Below are positions 17,372-26,720 of a DNA stretch of 64,000 bases, piece by piece. Position numbers and translations under genes: made by a program. The notes below the pieces were generated by a model. The model ran no database searches. It had not been told where the DNA came from and worked only from the letters and a program-made list of their open reading frames with translations. The DNA is from Clavibacter zhangzhiyongii (GTDB taxonomy: Bacteria; Actinomycetota; Actinomycetes; Actinomycetales; Microbacteriaceae), in the NCBI RefSeq assembly GCF_014775655.1, contig NZ_CP061274.1, positions 1,364,001 to 1,428,000 on the forward strand, in the 5' to 3' direction. Positions within the stretch are counted from its first letter, which is position 1. Every line of letters starts with the position of its first letter.

Positions 17372-17415
17372 CGACGACGGCGCCGCACCCCCTCGGGGAT
17401 GCGGCGCCGTCGTCG
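17372..17415. terminator. Strong bidirectional terminator between thioredoxin-TPR gene and glgB
   Basis: Sixteen-pair perfect stem CGACGACGGCGCCGCA/TGCGGCGCCGTCGTCG with an inner CCCC/GGGG extension in the loop, placed in the 73-base gap between two convergent genes. Confidence 0.8.
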
Positions 17416-17431
17416 TGTCGGGCGGTGCGGA

Positions 17432-20035
17432 TCAGACCGTGGGCACCCGCGGGGTGCCGTCGTCGGATCCGGGCGCGTCGTCGGTCGCCGACAGGCCCTC
17501 GACGGGCGGCTGCGCGTCGGGCGACTGCGGCAGCACGGGCGCGTCGGCGGCGTCGCCGGCGGCGAACGGGGTGCCGTCGACGCGCGACTCGTCGGCGTCG
17601 GGCGCCGCGTGCGCGGGCGCCTCGACGGGCGTGAGATCCGCCGGGTCCTGCCGGAGGCGGAGCCAGAGGCCCGCGAGCGGCGGCAGCGTCAGCTCCGCGG
17701 AGGCGGGGCGGCCGTGCCAGCCCTCGTCGCCCGCGTGCACGGCGCCGAGGTTGCCCACGCCGGATCCGCCGAACTGCTCGGCGTCCGTGTTGAGGATCTC
17801 CTCCCACACGCCCGCCTGCGGCAGCCCCAGCCGGTAGCCCGAGATGGGCGCGCCGGAGAAGTTGTGCACGACGGCGACCTGGTTGCCCTCGCGGTCGCGG
17901 CGCAGGAACGCGAGCACGTTGCGCCCGGCGTCTCCCGCGTCGATCCACTCGAAGCCCGCCGGGTCGTTGTCGAGCGCCCACAGGGCGGGCGTCTCGACGT
18001 AGGTGCGGTTGAGCGACCCGACGAGGTCGAAGAGGGCGCGGTGCACGGGCTGGTCGAGGATCCACCAGTCGAGCCCGCGCTCCTCGCTCCACTCGGACGG
18101 CTGCCCGAACTCCTGGCCCATGAAGAGCAGCTGCTTGCCCGGGTGCGACCACATGAACGACAGGTAGGCGCGGACGTTGGCGAGCTTCTGCCAGTGGTCG
18201 CCCGGCATCTTGCCGACGAGCGAGCCCTTCCCGTGCACGACCTCGTCGTGGCTGATGGGGAGGAGGAAGTTCTCCGTGTACGCGTAGACCATCGAGAACG
18301 TGATCTGGCCGTGGTGGTGGGCGCGGTACATGGGGTCGACGGCCGAGTAGTCGAGCGTGTCGTGCATCCAGCCCATGTTCCACTTGAGGCCGAAGCCGAG
18401 GCCGCCCTCGCTCGTGGGGCGCGTGACGCCGGGGAAGCTCGTGGACTCCTCCGCGATCATCACGATGCCGGGGTGGGTGCGGTACGCGGTGGCGTTGACC
18501 TCCTGCAGGAAGCTGATCGCCTCGAGGTTCTCGCGGCCGCCATGCACGTTCGGCAGCCACTGGCCCTCCTCGCGGGAGTAGTCGAGGTAGAGCATCGAGG
18601 CCACGGCGTCGACCCGGAGGCCGTCGATGTGGAACTCCTCGAACCAGTACAGGGCGTTCGCGACGAGGAAGTTGCGGACCTGCGAGTGGCCGAAGTCGAA
18701 GACCAGGGTGCCCCAGTCCTGCTGCTCGCCGCGGCGCGGGTCGGTGTGCTCGTAGAGCGGCTGGCCGTCGAACTGCGCGAGCGCGAACACGTCCTTGGGG
18801 AAGTGCGCGGGGACCCAGTCGACGATGACGCCGATGCCGGCCCGGTGCAGGGTGTCGATGAGGTGCTTGAGGTCGTCCGGGCTGCCGAAGCGCGAGGTGG
18901 GCGCGTAGTAGCCGGACACCTGGTAGCCCCACGAGCCGCCGAACGGGTGCTCGGCGAGCGGCAGGAACTCTACGTGCGTGTACGCCAGCTCCTGCAGGTA
19001 GGCGACGAGCTCGCCGGCGACCTCGCGGTAGCCGAGGCCGGGCCGCCAGGATCCGAGGTGCATCTCGTAGACGCTCATGGGGGAGTCGTGCGGGTCGCGG
19101 GCCGCGCGCTGCTCGAGCCACGCGCCGTCGTCCCACGTGTAATCGCTCGTCTCGACGCGCGACGCGGTGGCGGGCGGGACCTCGGTCATGCGGGCCATGG
19201 GGTCCGCCTTCTCGATCCAGCGGCCGTCCTGCGTGAGGATCTCGAACTTGTACGAGACGCCGGGCTCGACGCCCGGGACGAAGAGCTCCCAGACCCCGTT
19301 CGCGTCGAGGCGGCGCATCGCGTGCTGCACGCCGTCCCAGTCGTTGAAGCCGCCGATGACGCGGACGGCGCGGGCGTGCGGCGCCCACACGGCGAAGGAG
19401 ACGCCGACGTAGGTGCGCGCGACGCCCCAGTGCTCGCGGTGCTGGGCGCCGAGGACGTCCCAGAGGCGCTCGTGGCGGCCCTCGCCGAAGAGGTAGAGGT
19501 CGAGGTCGCCGACCGTGGGGAGGAAGCGGTAGGGGTCCTCGGCGGTCCAGGTGCCGCCGTCGCCGTAGCGCGCCTCCACCTGGTAGTCCTGCAGGCCGAG
19601 CACGTGCGCGCCCTGCCAGACGCCGTGGCCGACGTGCGCGAGCTCGACGCGGGCGCCGGTGGCGAGGACCACGGAGACGCCCTCCGCGAGCGGGCGGAGC
19701 GCCCGCACGACGACGAGGTCGTCGGACACGCCGTCGATCGCGACCGGGTGCTGGCCGAGGACCGAGTGCGGCCCGGAGTGGACGCCCTCGGCGACGGCGC
19801 GCAGGGCGTGGTCGGCGACCTCGGGGAGGCGGATCGGGTCGGATGCGCTCGCGGGGGAGCCCTCGTCGGCGTCGGTATCGGTGCCGGTGCTGGTGCCGTC
19901 GGCCGGGGGCACGACGACGTCGGCGCCCGCCTCGGGGTGCGCGTCCGCCGCGGGCGGCACGACCACGTCGGCGCCGTCGCGGGGGTCGGCGGCGCTCTCG
20001 TCGCGGGGGTCCTGCTGGGGGGTGGAGTCGGTCAT
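17432..20035 (-). CDS. glgB: 1,4-alpha-glucan branching enzyme GlgB
   Basis: 867 residues, longer than the usual 730. GH13 branching enzyme: it cuts an alpha-1,4 chain and rejoins it by an alpha-1,6 bond. Residues 70-210 and 215-310 are N-terminal beta domains ([20 protein letters not shown]), followed by the catalytic barrel with [18 protein letters not shown] (nucleophile D476), IAEEST (general acid near E529) and [12 protein letters not shown]. The first 65 residues are acidic and contain a duplicated GADVVVPPA; the last 80 or so are also acidic and probably disordered. ATG 20035 is preferred because AAGGG lies nine bases upstream; ATG 20044, overlapping the glgE stop, has the site too close. 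Confidence 0.95.
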   Translation of the reverse strand: MTDSTPQQDPRDESAADPRDGADVVVPPAADAHPEAGADVVVPPADGTSTGTDTDADEGSPASASDPIRLPEVADHALRAVAEGVHSGPHSVLGQHPVAIDGVSDDLVVVRALRPLAEGVSVVLATGARVELAHVGHGVWQGAHVLGLQDYQVEARYGDGGTWTAEDPYRFLPTVGDLDLYLFGEGRHERLWDVLGAQHREHWGVARTYVGVSFAVWAPHARAVRVIGGFNDWDGVQHAMRRLDANGVWELFVPGVEPGVSYKFEILTQDGRWIEKADPMARMTEVPPATASRVETSDYTWDDGAWLEQRAARDPHDSPMSVYEMHLGSWRPGLGYREVAGELVAYLQELAYTHVEFLPLAEHPFGGSWGYQVSGYYAPTSRFGSPDDLKHLIDTLHRAGIGVIVDWVPAHFPKDVFALAQFDGQPLYEHTDPRRGEQQDWGTLVFDFGHSQVRNFLVANALYWFEEFHIDGLRVDAVASMLYLDYSREEGQWLPNVHGGRENLEAISFLQEVNATAYRTHPGIVMIAEESTSFPGVTRPTSEGGLGFGLKWNMGWMHDTLDYSAVDPMYRAHHHGQITFSMVYAYTENFLLPISHDEVVHGKGSLVGKMPGDHWQKLANVRAYLSFMWSHPGKQLLFMGQEFGQPSEWSEERGLDWWILDQPVHRALFDLVGSLNRTYVETPALWALDNDPAGFEWIDAGDAGRNVLAFLRRDREGNQVAVVHNFSGAPISGYRLGLPQAGVWEEILNTDAEQFGGSGVGNLGAVHAGDEGWHGRPASAELTLPPLAGLWLRLRQDPADLTPVEAPAHAAPDADESRVDGTPFAAGDAADAPVLPQSPDAQPPVEGLSATDDAPGSDDGTPRVPTV

Positions 20036-20040
20036 GTCCG

Positions 20041-22449
20041 TCATCCCTTCGATGCGGTCGGGTGGACCCGGAACACGTGCACGGGGTGCGTGAACGCGTC
20101 GAGCCGGACGAAGTTGGAGGTGGACCAGGTGTAGACGTCGCCCGTGAGGAGGTCCTCCACCTCGAACACGGCGTCCTCGGCGAGGCCGAAGCGGGTCGGG
20201 TCGAGGTAGACCTGGGTCTCGCGCGCCGAGTGCGGGTCGACGTTCGCGACCACGAGGATCGCGTCTGCCTCGCCCGTGCCGGTGTGCTCGGCCGCGAGGT
20301 GCTTGGAGTACACGAGGATCGAGTCGTCGTCGCTCCAGTGCACGTCGAGGTTCCGCAGCTGGCGGAGCGCGGGATGCTGGCGGCGGATCTCGTTGAGGCG
20401 CGTGATCTCCGGCGCGATGGATCCGCCGAGCTCCTCCTGACGGGCCCAGTCGCGCGGCTTGTACTCGTACTTCTCGTTGTCGATGTTCTCCTCGGCGCCG
20501 GGGCGCGCGACGTTCTCGATCAGCTCGTAGCCCGAGTAGATGCCCCACGACGGCGACGCGGTCGCGGCGATGGCGGCCCGGATCCGGTAGGCGGCGCGCC
20601 CGCCGAACTGCAGGTACGGCGTGAGGATGTCGTGCGTGTTGGCGAAGAAGTTCGGGCGCAGGTAGTCGCTCGTCTCGTGGCTGACCTCGGTGAGGTACTC
20701 CTCGAGCTCCTTCTTCGTGTTCCGCCACGTGAAGTACGTGTACGACTGCTGGAAGCCGATCTTGGCGAGCGTGCGCATCATCGCCGGGCGCGTGAACGCC
20801 TCGCTGAGGAAGATCGCGTCGGGCTCGTCGCGCATCACCTGGTGGATGAGGCGCTCCCAGAACACGAGCGGCTTGGTGTGCGGGTTGTCGACGCGGAAGA
20901 TCTTGACGCCGAGGCCGAGCCACACCCGCATGACACGGAGCATCTCCTGGTAGGAGCCCTCCGGGTCGTTGTCGAAGTTCAGCGGGTAGATGTCCTGGTA
21001 CTTCTTCGGCGGGTTCTCCGCGAAGGCGATGGAGCCGTCGGGGAGCGTCGTGAAGAGCTCCGGGTGCGTCGTGACCCACGGGTGGTCGGGCGAGGCCTGC
21101 AGCGCGATGTCGATCGCGAGCTCCATGCCGTGGTCGGCGACCGCGCGGACGAACTCGCGGAAGTCGTCCACCGTGCCGAGCTCGGGGTGGATGGAGTCGT
21201 GCCCGCCGTCCTCGGAGCCGATGCCGTAGGGCGATCCCGGGTCGTGGGGCCCCGCGGTGAGCGTGTTGTTCGGGCCCTTGCGGTTGGTGCGGCCGATGGG
21301 GTGCACCGGCGGGATGTAGACCACGTCGAAGCCCATGTCGCGGATCGCGGGGAGGCGGCGGGCGGCGGTGGCGAACGTGCCGCTCGTCCAGGAGCCGTCC
21401 TCGTGCTCCACGGCGCCCTCGGAGCGGGGGAAGAACTCGTACCAGGAGCCGACGGCCGCGCGCTCGCGTTCGACGACGATCGTGCGCTCGGGCGACGGGG
21501 TGACCAGGCTGCGGACCGGCAGGCGGTCGACGGCGGCGAGCACCTCGGGGGAGGTGGCGGCCGCGAGGCGCTCCTCGGCGGTGCGGGCGGTGTCGGCGAG
21601 CCCCGCGAGGGCGTCGCGGAGCACGTGCCGGTCGTCCGCGCCCCGGGTGTCGTCGGCGGCGGCGCGCTCGAGGACCTCGGCGCCGAGGGCGAGCATCACG
21701 TCGACGTCGAGGCCCGCGGGGACCTTGATCTCGGCGTTGTGCAGCCAGGTGCCGAAGTCGTCGGACCACGCGCTGACGCGCCAGGTCCAGACGCCCTGCG
21801 TCTCGAGCTGGACCGTGGCGCTCCAGCGGTCGAGGCCGGGCTTCGTCAGGTCGAGCGCCATGCGGTGCGACGTGACGGCGCCCGACGGGTCGGTCAGCTC
21901 GACGTCGGCGCCGATGAGGTCGTGGCCCTCGCGGAAGATCGTCGCGCCGAAGGGCACGACGTCGTGGACGAAGCTCTTGGCGGGCCAGAGGTCGTCCTCG
22001 ATCTGCGGGGTGAGCGACAGGATCGGGATGCGGCCGATGACGGGGACGTAGGCGTCCTCGTCCGGGGCGGTGGCGTCGGGCGAGGACGGCGCGGCGTGCG
22101 CGGGCTCCGCGTGCGCGGGCTCCGCGTGCTCCAGGGCGGCGGGGGCGTCGTCGGGCGGGACGGGCGCGGCATGGCGGGGAGCCGAGGTCGGCTCGGCCGC
22201 GACGGGCTCGGGCGCGGGCGAGGAGACGGGCGGCTCGGGGGCCGCCGGCGTCACGGGCTCGGGCGCTGCGGCCGGCTCGGGTGCCTGCTCCGCGGGGGCC
22301 TGCTGCGCGGGCGCCTCGGGGATCAGCGGGCGCCGCGGCTCGGGCGGCTTCTGGGCGTCCTGGAGCTTCTGGGCCTTGGCGAGCTTGCGGGCTGCACGGC
22401 CGCGCACCGGGCGGGGGAGGTCATCGGGTCCGTCCTGGGGTGTGGTCAC
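20041..22449 (-). CDS. glgE: Alpha-1,4-glucan:maltose-1-phosphate maltosyltransferase GlgE
   Basis: 802 residues against roughly 660-700 in the family. It extends alpha-glucan by maltosyl units from maltose-1-phosphate. GH13_3 marks: [26 protein letters not shown] (nucleophile D521), FLSEAFTRP (general acid E550) and [16 protein letters not shown]. The first 130 residues are Pro/Ala/Glu-rich with small repeats ([11 protein letters not shown]) and look disordered, unlike mycobacterial GlgE. GTG 22449 is six bases after a -10 box, so the mRNA is probably leaderless. glgB follows within a few bases, as expected for successive steps. TreS and Pep2, which supply maltose-1-phosphate in mycobacteria, are not in this window. 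Confidence 0.95.
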   Translation of the reverse strand: MTTPQDGPDDLPRPVRGRAARKLAKAQKLQDAQKPPEPRRPLIPEAPAQQAPAEQAPEPAAAPEPVTPAAPEPPVSSPAPEPVAAEPTSAPRHAAPVPPDDAPAALEHAEPAHAEPAHAAPSSPDATAPDEDAYVPVIGRIPILSLTPQIEDDLWPAKSFVHDVVPFGATIFREGHDLIGADVELTDPSGAVTSHRMALDLTKPGLDRWSATVQLETQGVWTWRVSAWSDDFGTWLHNAEIKVPAGLDVDVMLALGAEVLERAAADDTRGADDRHVLRDALAGLADTARTAEERLAAATSPEVLAAVDRLPVRSLVTPSPERTIVVERERAAVGSWYEFFPRSEGAVEHEDGSWTSGTFATAARRLPAIRDMGFDVVYIPPVHPIGRTNRKGPNNTLTAGPHDPGSPYGIGSEDGGHDSIHPELGTVDDFREFVRAVADHGMELAIDIALQASPDHPWVTTHPELFTTLPDGSIAFAENPPKKYQDIYPLNFDNDPEGSYQEMLRVMRVWLGLGVKIFRVDNPHTKPLVFWERLIHQVMRDEPDAIFLSEAFTRPAMMRTLAKIGFQQSYTYFTWRNTKKELEEYLTEVSHETSDYLRPNFFANTHDILTPYLQFGGRAAYRIRAAIAATASPSWGIYSGYELIENVARPGAEENIDNEKYEYKPRDWARQEELGGSIAPEITRLNEIRRQHPALRQLRNLDVHWSDDDSILVYSKHLAAEHTGTGEADAILVVANVDPHSARETQVYLDPTRFGLAEDAVFEVEDLLTGDVYTWSTSNFVRLDAFTHPVHVFRVHPTASKG

Positions 22450-22455
22450 TGTTCG

Positions 22456-22461
22456 ACCGTA
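22456..22461 (-). promoter_or_regulatory. -10 box TACGGT, leaderless glgE
   Basis: Minus-strand TACGGT, six bases, then the GTG start of glgE at 22449. No ribosome site precedes this GTG. Confidence 0.55.
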
Positions 22462-22596
22462 GCCCGTGCGCCCGCCGGCTGTCGTTCGGCGCGGCCGCGG
22501 CGGACGCCGTCCGGATGCCCGACGCCGCCGCGTCACCGCCCGTCCGGCCCGCGTCCACGCGCGCGGCCGACCCTGGTGCGGTCCACCCCGCGCCCC

Positions 22597-22602
22597 TAGG
22601 CT
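22597..22602 (+). promoter_or_regulatory. -10 box TAGGCT for glgP
   Basis: TAGGCT on the plus strand gives glgP a leader of about 45 bases with GAGGGAG before the GTG. The 204-base glgE-glgP gap therefore holds two diverging promoters. Confidence 0.4.
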
Positions 22603-22653
22603 CGGGGCCGAGCGCGCGGGTGCCTCCGCCGCCGACCGGTCCGAGGGAGTCCC

Positions 22654-25209
22654 GTGAAGGCCATCCGCCGTTTCACCGTCCGTGCCGTCCTCCCGGAGGA
22701 GCTGTCCGCGCTGGACGAGCTCGCCGGGAACCTGCGGTGGTCCTGGTACGAGCCGACGCGGCGCCTCTTCGCGCACGTCAGCCCGGAGCTGTGGGAGGGG
22801 ACGGGCCACGACCCGGTCGCCCTGCTCGGCGCGGTCGACCAGGAGCGCCTGCGGGAGCTCGCCGCCGACCCCGGCTTCGTCGCCTGGGCCGAGGAGCAGC
22901 GCGCGGACCTCCGCGCCTACTGCCGGGAGCCGCGCTGGTACCAGTCGCTGGAGGGCGACGTGCCCGAGGCGATCGGCTACTTCTCGCCGGAGTTCGGCAT
23001 CGCGGCCGCGCTGCCGCAGTACTCCGGCGGCCTCGGGATCCTGGCGGGCGACCACCTGAAGAGCGCCTCCGACCTCGGCGTCCCGCTCGTGGGCGTCGGG
23101 CTCTTCTACCGCTCCGGCTACTTCCGCCAGGGGATCTCCTCCGACGGCTGGCAGCAGGAGACGTACCCCGTCTTCGACCCGGACGGCCTGCCGCTCCAGG
23201 TGCTGCGCGACGCCGCGGGCCAGCCCCTGCAGGTCACGCTCGCGCTCCCCGCGGACCGCACGCTGCACGCCCGCGTGTGGCAGGCCCGCGTCGGCCGGAT
23301 CCCGCTCCTCCTCCTCGACACCGACGTGCCGGAGAACGACGACGACCTGCGCGGCGTCACCGACCGGCTCTACGGCGGCGGCGGCGAGCACCGGCTGCAC
23401 CAGGAGCTGCTGCTCGGCATCGGCGGCGTGCGCGCCATCGCGGCGCACTCCGAGCTCACCGGATCGCCCGTGCCGCGCGTGTTCCACACCAACGAGGGCC
23501 ACGCGGGCTTCCTCGGGCTCGAGCGCGTCTCGACGCTCATGGCCGAGGGGCTCGACGTGGAGGAGGCGCTGCAGGTGGTGCGCGCGGGCACCGTCTTCAC
23601 GACGCACACGCCCGTGCCGGCCGGCATCGACCGGTTCGACCTCGCGCTCGTGCGCGCGCACGTCACCGACCGGCTGCTGCCGGGCGTCCCGGTGGAGCGC
23701 GTGCTGGAGCTCGGCGCCGAGGGCCACGACGGCGGATCCCCGGACGTGTTCAACATGGCGCTCATGGGCCTCCGCCTCGCCCAGCGCGCCAACGGCGTCT
23801 CGCAGCTGCACGGCGAGGTCAGCCGGGGCATGTTCGCCGGGCTGTGGCCGGGGTTCGACACCGAGGAGGTGCCGATCACGAGCGTGACGAACGGCGTGCA
23901 CGCGCCGACGTGGACGGATCCGATGCTCGCCGACCTCGCCGCCGAGCGCCTGGGCACGACGGACACCACGGCGGCCGACTGGTCGTCGCCCGCCGTCGGC
24001 GACGGCGACCTCTGGGACGTGCGCGGCCGGATGCGCCGCCAGCTCGTGCAGGACGCCCGACGCCGCGTCGCCCGCGCCTGGCGCGAGCAGAACCCGGGCG
24101 GCGTCGAGCCGGGCTGGCTCGAGGACGTGCTCGACCCGGAGGTCCTCACCATCGGCTTCGCGCGGCGCGTGCCCACCTACAAGCGGCTGACGCTCATGCT
24201 GCACGACCGCGAGCGCCTCCGCCGCATCCTCACCGACCCGGACCGGCCCGTGCAGATCGTCGTGGCCGGCAAGTCGCACCCCGCCGACGACGAGGGCAAG
24301 CGCCTCATCCAGGAGCTGGTGCGCTTCGCGGCGGAGCCGGAGATCCGCGGGCGGCTCGTCTTCCTGCCCGACTACGACATCGGCATGGCGCAGCTGCTCT
24401 ACCCGGGCACCGACGTGTGGCTCAACAACCCGCTGCGGCCGCTCGAGGCGTGCGGCACGTCCGGCATGAAGGCGGCGCTCAACGGCGCGCTCAACCTGTC
24501 GATCCTCGACGGCTGGTGGGACGAGTACTTCGACGGCGTCAACGGCTGGGCGATCCCGTCGGCCGACCGGGCGCACGACGGCGCCGAGCGCGACGCGATG
24601 GAGGCGACCGCCCTCTACGACCTCATCGAGAACCGCATCGCGCCGCGCTTCTACGAGCGCGACGCGGACGGCGTGCCCCCGGGCTGGGTGCACGACATCC
24701 GGCACACGCTCGCCACGCTCTCGCCCGAGCTCAGCGCCGACCGCATGGTGCGGCAGTACGTGGAGCGGCTGTACGTGCCCGCGGGGCGGGCGCAGCGGAT
24801 CGTCGCGGCCGACGACCACGCCCGCGCCCGCGAGCTGGCGGCCTGGCGCACGCGCGTGTCCCGGGCCTGGCCGTCGGTGCAGGTCGCGCACGTCGAGTCG
24901 GAGGGGGTCGGCCACCAGGCGCAGGTCGGTGACGAGCTGCGCGTGCGCGCGTGGGTGGCCCTCGGCGGGCTCGACGCGGAGGACGTGACGGTCGAGGTCG
25001 TCCACGGGCGCACGGGCGAGGGCGACGTGCTTGTGGACGTCGTGCGGCACGCGCTCGCGCCCCTCGGCGCATCCGGCGGGCAGCAGGAGTTCGCCGGCAC
25101 CGTCCGGCTCGCGAGCGCGGGGCCGTTCGGCTACACCGTGCGCGTGGTGCCGCGGCACGAGCTGCTGGCCTCGAGCGCGGAGCCGGGGCTGGTCGCGGTC
25201 GCGGTCTGA
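22654..25209 (+). CDS. glgP: Alpha-glucan phosphorylase GlgP (short GT35 type)
   Basis: 851 residues. It releases glucose-1-phosphate from alpha-1,4-glucan with a pyridoxal phosphate cofactor. Visible motifs: NLRWSWYEPTRRLF at the start, YFSPEFGIAAALPQYSGGLG, GILAGDHLKSASDLG, FHTNEGHAGFLGLERV, FTTHTPVPAGIDRFD and ACGTSGMKAALNG, whose Lys (K606) binds the cofactor. This is the short form typical of actinobacteria and archaea, lacking the allosteric N-terminus of animal enzymes. GTG start with GAGGGAG. Divergent from glgE: breakdown and synthesis face each other across one intergenic region. Confidence 0.93.
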   Translation: MKAIRRFTVRAVLPEELSALDELAGNLRWSWYEPTRRLFAHVSPELWEGTGHDPVALLGAVDQERLRELAADPGFVAWAEEQRADLRAYCREPRWYQSLEGDVPEAIGYFSPEFGIAAALPQYSGGLGILAGDHLKSASDLGVPLVGVGLFYRSGYFRQGISSDGWQQETYPVFDPDGLPLQVLRDAAGQPLQVTLALPADRTLHARVWQARVGRIPLLLLDTDVPENDDDLRGVTDRLYGGGGEHRLHQELLLGIGGVRAIAAHSELTGSPVPRVFHTNEGHAGFLGLERVSTLMAEGLDVEEALQVVRAGTVFTTHTPVPAGIDRFDLALVRAHVTDRLLPGVPVERVLELGAEGHDGGSPDVFNMALMGLRLAQRANGVSQLHGEVSRGMFAGLWPGFDTEEVPITSVTNGVHAPTWTDPMLADLAAERLGTTDTTAADWSSPAVGDGDLWDVRGRMRRQLVQDARRRVARAWREQNPGGVEPGWLEDVLDPEVLTIGFARRVPTYKRLTLMLHDRERLRRILTDPDRPVQIVVAGKSHPADDEGKRLIQELVRFAAEPEIRGRLVFLPDYDIGMAQLLYPGTDVWLNNPLRPLEACGTSGMKAALNGALNLSILDGWWDEYFDGVNGWAIPSADRAHDGAERDAMEATALYDLIENRIAPRFYERDADGVPPGWVHDIRHTLATLSPELSADRMVRQYVERLYVPAGRAQRIVAADDHARARELAAWRTRVSRAWPSVQVAHVESEGVGHQAQVGDELRVRAWVALGGLDAEDVTVEVVHGRTGEGDVLVDVVRHALAPLGASGGQQEFAGTVRLASAGPFGYTVRVVPRHELLASSAEPGLVAVAV

Positions 25210-25219
25210 CGCGGGGCGG

Positions 25220-25246
25220 GGCGCGCCCGGGAGGACCGGGCGCGCC
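25220..25246. terminator. Terminator-like hairpin between glgP and the SGNH lipoprotein gene
   Basis: Eleven-pair perfect stem GGCGCGCCCGG/CCGGGCGCGCC with loop GAGGA, in the 48-base convergent gap. Confidence 0.65.
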
Positions 25247-25257
25247 GCCCGCGCGGA

Positions 25258-26601
25258 TCAGGCCGGGGTCGCGGAGAGCTTCGCGGCGAGCACCTCGGCG
25301 AAGCGGGCGTAGCCCCGGTCGTTCGGGTGGTTGTCCGGGCCCATCCAGCCGTACGGGTCGGACGCGCCCTCGCCGACCATGCGCGGGATGTATGCGCCGA
25401 TCTCGAAGACGTCGGCGAGGGGATCCGCGGAGGCCGCGTCCCGCAGGGCGCCGATGTAGTCGGCCCACGTCGTGCCGCGGATGGGCAGCGTGGTGCGCTC
25501 GTACGGCGGCGTGAAGAGGATGGGCGCCTCGCTCGTCGTGCGGATCAGCTCGATGAGCACGGCGGCGTCCGACCGCACCTGCTCGGGCGTCCGGACGACC
25601 ACGTCGTTGATGAGGTGCTCGGGCATCCAGAGGTCGAGCTCGAAGCGCGGGGCGGAGCGGATCCACGTGCTCACGCCGTCCGGTCGCGCCCGCTCCGACA
25701 GCTGCCAGAGCTGCGAGCCGCTGTTGCCGCCCTCGATGACGTGGATGCCGCGGTCCTCGTCGCCGTCGAACAGCCACGCGCCCTCGAGCTCGGGCGCGCC
25801 GCCCGCCCACGCGACCGCGATCTCGTGCTCGGCGGAGTCCATGACGGGGCTCGTCCACGTGAGCGAGCCGCCGGCCTCCGCGCGGACGGTCTCGGGCTCG
25901 CCGTCGTCGACCCGCACCGTGATGGCCGCGTCGAGGCCGGGCGCCCACCAGCAGATCCGCGCCGACGTCATGCGCGCCGCGTAGGAGCCGGGGCCGGACG
26001 CCTCGGTGAGCGGCACCACGCGGCGGCCCCAGCCGTGGCGCGCGCCCGACGCCGGCGTCCCGGTGAACGAGAAGCCCTGGTCGGCGGGCACCGTGATCTG
26101 GTGCCGGGACGCGATGTAGTCGAGGCCGCCGCGCGCGCCGGACGGGTACGCGCCGCGCAGCCGGTCGCGGAGCTGCGCCGGGTACGCGTGCTGCAGGGTG
26201 CTCGCGCCCTGGCCCTCGGCGATGCTGTCGCCCAGCACGCCGATGGCGAGCCGCCGCTCGCGCACCTGCTCGCGGAGCGCGTAGAAGCCCGCGAGGGCGT
26301 CGTCGGGCGCGTAGGTCATGGGTTCGACGGGCGGGCCGCCGGACTCCGTCACGCCGGGTGCGGGCGGATCCGACGGCGCGGGGGAGGGGCCGCCGGATGC
26401 GCTCGCCGTGGGGTCGGCCGGGCGCGGCGCGGTCGTGCAGCCGGCGATCGCGGCCACCGCGGTCAGCGCCGCGAGGCCGCCGCCCGCGACGAGCGTCCGG
26501 CGGGTGAGGGTGCGGCGGCGGGCGGGATCCGCGGCCCGGGGGCCGCCATCGGACCCCGCGTGCGGGTCGCGGGCGGGCGGGGCGGGGTGGTCGTCGGTCA
26601 C
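25258..26601 (-). CDS. SGNH/GDSL-type hydrolase lipoprotein with Tat-like signal
   Basis: 447 residues. The N-terminus has TRRTLVAGGG (a twin-arginine-like motif) and a lipobox AAIAGC, so a Tat-exported lipoprotein is likely. A Pro/Ser linker leads to a two-part hydrolase: IGVLGDSIAEGQGA carries the GDS nucleophile and DNHPNDRGYARF near the C-terminus carries the DxxH-type His. A beta-rich segment of about 130 residues lies between the two halves (residues roughly 190-310), in the manner of SGNH esterases with an inserted carbohydrate-binding-like module. It may deacylate or de-esterify a polysaccharide, consistent with its glucan-gene neighbours, but the substrate is not readable. GTG start after GAGGACG. 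Confidence 0.8.
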   Translation of the reverse strand: MTDDHPAPPARDPHAGSDGGPRAADPARRRTLTRRTLVAGGGLAALTAVAAIAGCTTAPRPADPTASASGGPSPAPSDPPAPGVTESGGPPVEPMTYAPDDALAGFYALREQVRERRLAIGVLGDSIAEGQGASTLQHAYPAQLRDRLRGAYPSGARGGLDYIASRHQITVPADQGFSFTGTPASGARHGWGRRVVPLTEASGPGSYAARMTSARICWWAPGLDAAITVRVDDGEPETVRAEAGGSLTWTSPVMDSAEHEIAVAWAGGAPELEGAWLFDGDEDRGIHVIEGGNSGSQLWQLSERARPDGVSTWIRSAPRFELDLWMPEHLINDVVVRTPEQVRSDAAVLIELIRTTSEAPILFTPPYERTTLPIRGTTWADYIGALRDAASADPLADVFEIGAYIPRMVGEGASDPYGWMGPDNHPNDRGYARFAEVLAAKLSATPA

Positions 26602-26720
26602 GGGCGGCGTCCTCGTCCTCGGGCGCGGCGGGCGCGGCGGATCGTGCGGGCTCCTCCAGGAGAGCACACGACCGCCGGGCGACGCGAACCCGCCGCGACC
26701 CCCGTCCGGGCCGGATCCGC

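Noticed and set aside
20041-25158. A 1705-codon minus-strand open frame continuous with glgE and antisense to glgP
   Set aside because: The part beyond 22449 is antisense to a clear phosphorylase with PLP and substrate motifs; long antisense frames are expected at this GC content. GlgE starts at the GTG near its own -10 box.
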